Assembly (NCBI GenBank): GCA_021775425.1
Contig: JAJFHX010000047.1
Location: 62,001 to 126,000 of the forward strand
Direction: 5' to 3'
Origin: Hyphomicrobiales bacterium
GTDB taxonomy: Bacteria > Pseudomonadota > Alphaproteobacteria > Rhizobiales > HXMU1428-3
Length of the DNA stretch: 64,000 nt
Position numbers and translations under genes: made by a program. Below, one piece after another: positions 62,243 to 64,000 of the stretch. Position 1 is the first letter of the stretch. Every line of letters begins with the position of its first letter. Below the pieces are notes generated by a model. That model did no database searches. It had not been told where the DNA came from and saw only the letters and a program-made list of their open reading frames with translations.

Positions 62243-63652
62243 TTATTCTCTTAAGACCCAGGTGTCTTTGGTGCCGCCACCCTGGCTAGAATTGACGACC
62301 AGACTGTCTTTTTTAAGCGCCACTCTTGTTAGCCCGCCGGGGGTGATTTCGATGCCATCTGGTGAAACAAGAACAAACGGCCTTAAATCAACATGGCGGG
62401 GCGCGAGGCCTTTTCTGGTCAATATGGGAACAGTTGAAAGTGACAGCGTTGGCTGAGCGATGTAGTTATCCGGTCTGGCTAACAATTTATCCCTGAAGAG
62501 GGCCAGCTCTTTTTTGCTGCTTGCCGGGCCGACGAGCATGCCATAGCCACCTGAACCATGTACTTCTTTCACAACCAGTTCGGATAGATGTTCAAGCACA
62601 TAAGAGAGCGCTTGTTTGTCGCTACAGCGCCAGGTTGGGACATTTTGTAATATGGCTTTTTCACCTGTGTAAAACTCAACAATTTCAGGCATATAAGAAT
62701 AAATTGCTTTGTCATCTGCTATGCCGGTCCCGGGGGCATTGGCAATGGTTATGCCGCCAGAGCGGTAGACATCAAAGATACCTGGGACACCCAATTGTGA
62801 GATCGGGTTAAAATTGATCGGGTCCAGAAAATCATCATCGACGCGGCGGTAGATAACATCGATTGGTGTGTAGCCCTGTGTTGTGCGCATTGCGATGCGC
62901 CCGTCTACCACGCGCAGGTCGTGGCCTTCAACCAGTTCTGCCCCCATCTGGTCAGCCAGAAAGGCATGTTCAAAATAAGCTGAGTTGTGAATGCCGGGTG
63001 TCAGGATGGCGATGACAGGTTTGTCTGTTGCACATTCGGGCGCAGAGGCAGCAAGGGATCGTAACAGATTTTTGGGATAGTCACTGACGGATTGCACTCT
63101 GATTTTAGAAAAGATTTCAGGAAACATGTGCAGCATTGTTTCTCTGTTCTCAAGCATATAGGAAACGCCGGATGGTGTGCGGGCGTTATCTTCAAGAACG
63201 AAGAAATCATCTTCACCGGTTCTGACGATATCTGTCCCGACGATATGTGTATAAACATTGCCGGGAGGTGAAACGCCCATCATCTGGGGTAAGAAGGCTT
63301 CGTTGTTGGCGATGAGGTCAATGGGGATGCGGCCCGCTTTGAGTATTTCCTGGCGGTGGTAAATATCATACAGAAACGCATTGATGGCATGAACGCGCTG
63401 GCGAATGCCTTTGGTGAGTTTGTTCCATTCTCTGGCGGATATGATGCGGGGGATAATATCAAACGGGATGAGGCGTTCTGCGTCTTCTTTGCTGCCATAT
63501 ACATTGAAGGTTATGCCGGTGCGGCGAAAGAATTCTTCAGCCTGATCAGATTTTTTTCTTAGCCAGGCAGGGTCTTCAGAATCTACCCAGTTTTTATATT
63601 CTTTATAAGGGGACCGAACCGTTTCATTCGATCCGGACATTTCGTCAAACAT
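62243..63652 (-). CDS. Circularly permuted ATP-grasp ligase (type 2)
   Basis: A 469-residue member of the circularly permuted ATP-grasp family. Visible segments are RRTGITFNVYG, DIIPRIISAREW, FFVLEDNARTPSGVSYMLENR and, for the grasp, VKEVHGSGGYGMLVGP. It is predicted to ligate amino acids or peptides through an acyl phosphate, making a product used or processed by the other operon members. ATG 63652 is chosen because GGAG lies six bases upstream; ATG 63670 and 63700 lack a site. First gene of the leftward operon. The region 63653-64000 contains its promoter, a hairpin and no supported gene. Confidence 0.91.
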   Translation of the reverse strand: MFDEMSGSNETVRSPYKEYKNWVDSEDPAWLRKKSDQAEEFFRRTGITFNVYGSKEDAERLIPFDIIPRIISAREWNKLTKGIRQRVHAINAFLYDIYHRQEILKAGRIPIDLIANNEAFLPQMMGVSPPGNVYTHIVGTDIVRTGEDDFFVLEDNARTPSGVSYMLENRETMLHMFPEIFSKIRVQSVSDYPKNLLRSLAASAPECATDKPVIAILTPGIHNSAYFEHAFLADQMGAELVEGHDLRVVDGRIAMRTTQGYTPIDVIYRRVDDDFLDPINFNPISQLGVPGIFDVYRSGGITIANAPGTGIADDKAIYSYMPEIVEFYTGEKAILQNVPTWRCSDKQALSYVLEHLSELVVKEVHGSGGYGMLVGPASSKKELALFRDKLLARPDNYIAQPTLSLSTVPILTRKGLAPRHVDLRPFVLVSPDGIEITPGGLTRVALKKDSLVVNSSQGGGTKDTWVLRE

Positions 63653-63948
63653 GCATGACTCCGTTTCCATAATAACAGAGTACTGCAAATTTGAGAGCAT
63701 ACAAGAGGTATATGCTTAAAAATCGGGCTATAATTGAAATTGGTCAATTTTAATTCATACATGCTCTTCGTGAATGTGGAAGACGCATATTGCTTGTGCA
63801 GTTGCATAGTGGTTTTGCTTAAACAATTATCACGCAGATCATTATTTTAATTTGGTCGCCGGTCTAGATGTACTGATGAGTTTAAAAGAAACAATTGCGA
63901 AGCGATCGCCTAATAATTATTTAAGTCATTTTTTGCCACACAGTAAAA

Positions 63949-63980
63949 CACCCCGGATGTCTGGCACAACAACCGGGGTG
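63949..63980. terminator. GC-rich hairpin near the window end
   Basis: CACCCCGG pairs with CCGGGGTG around a 16-base loop. It has no T-run on either side, so a terminator role for a gene beyond the window is uncertain. Confidence 0.4.
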
Positions 63981-64000
63981 GATTACATAGCTGAATTTAC

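Noticed and set aside
63902-63909. GCGATCGC octamer, similar to the HIP1 repeat of cyanobacteria
   Set aside because: I noted it only once, in an alphaproteobacterial setting; expected by chance.

Overview
The window reads as a chromosomal segment of an alphaproteobacterium with roughly balanced base composition. The arrangement resembles Hyphomicrobiales: ubiK beside lgt-midA-pgeF, then prs; the zeta ATPase-inhibitor gene beside purC-purS-purQ-purL, a BolA gene and a CGFS glutaredoxin; and an alphaproteobacterial GTTC-N7-GTTC LexA box. This placement comes from gene order and families seen by eye, so species or genus cannot be given. No rRNA, tRNA or CRISPR array was seen.

Layout. 1-2.6 kb: two exported proteins of unknown function and a YfcG-like glutathione transferase. 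2.6-10.4 kb: ubiK, an inserted-looking pair (ribbon-helix-helix regulator and a soluble orphan VirD4/TraG-type ATPase), then lgt, midA-like, pgeF, a lipoprotein and prs. 10.6-21 kb: lipid metabolism, with an ACP/ketosynthase pair, an acyl-CoA ligase, and a leftward beta-oxidation set fadE, fadJ, fadI. 21-33 kb: a decayed gene, a CDGSH protein, an alanine/sodium symporter, secreted and membrane proteins, purB, a NIT-HAMP-MCP-PilZ chemoreceptor, a cupin, an exported hydrolase and a GFA-like protein. 33-38.7 kb: purine synthesis plus BolA and glutaredoxin. 39-45.7 kb: small exported proteins, an AT-rich orphan, mgtE, a polysaccharide deacetylase, an SOS-controlled Y-family polymerase with a small zinc-binding partner, and a membrane protein. 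46-49.7 kb: a two-component pair whose regulator lacks the sigma-54 contact motif. 49.7-54.05 kb: a mobile element. 54.1-63.7 kb: pirin, an isoquinoline-oxidoreductase-type molybdenum hydroxylase operon with its maturation genes, and the four-gene Anbu proteasome operon.

The main discovery is at 49720-54046: a 4327-bp transposon with perfect 25-bp terminal inverted repeats and a perfect 8-bp target duplication (TATTTTTC), encoding an IS1595-family transposase. It carries five other genes. Two form a translationally coupled AT-rich pair (a DUF6731-like soluble protein and a four-helix membrane protein), which is a reasonable candidate for an undescribed membrane-linked defence or interference module. 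The others are a DUF6471 protein, a KilA-N-like protein and a winged-helix-like protein whose start codon lies in a 26-bp perfect palindrome.

Other signals: a dispersed family of small two-stem hairpins with covarying outer stems (near 10.5, 27.2, 38.8 and 40.0 kb); 15-bp-period repeat arrays directly after the lgt and zeta-subunit stop codons; and a LexA box overlapping the -10 of what looks like a leaderless polymerase gene. Starts were moved from the longest open frame wherever a Shine-Dalgarno sequence or signal peptide supported a different codon; each case is stated.
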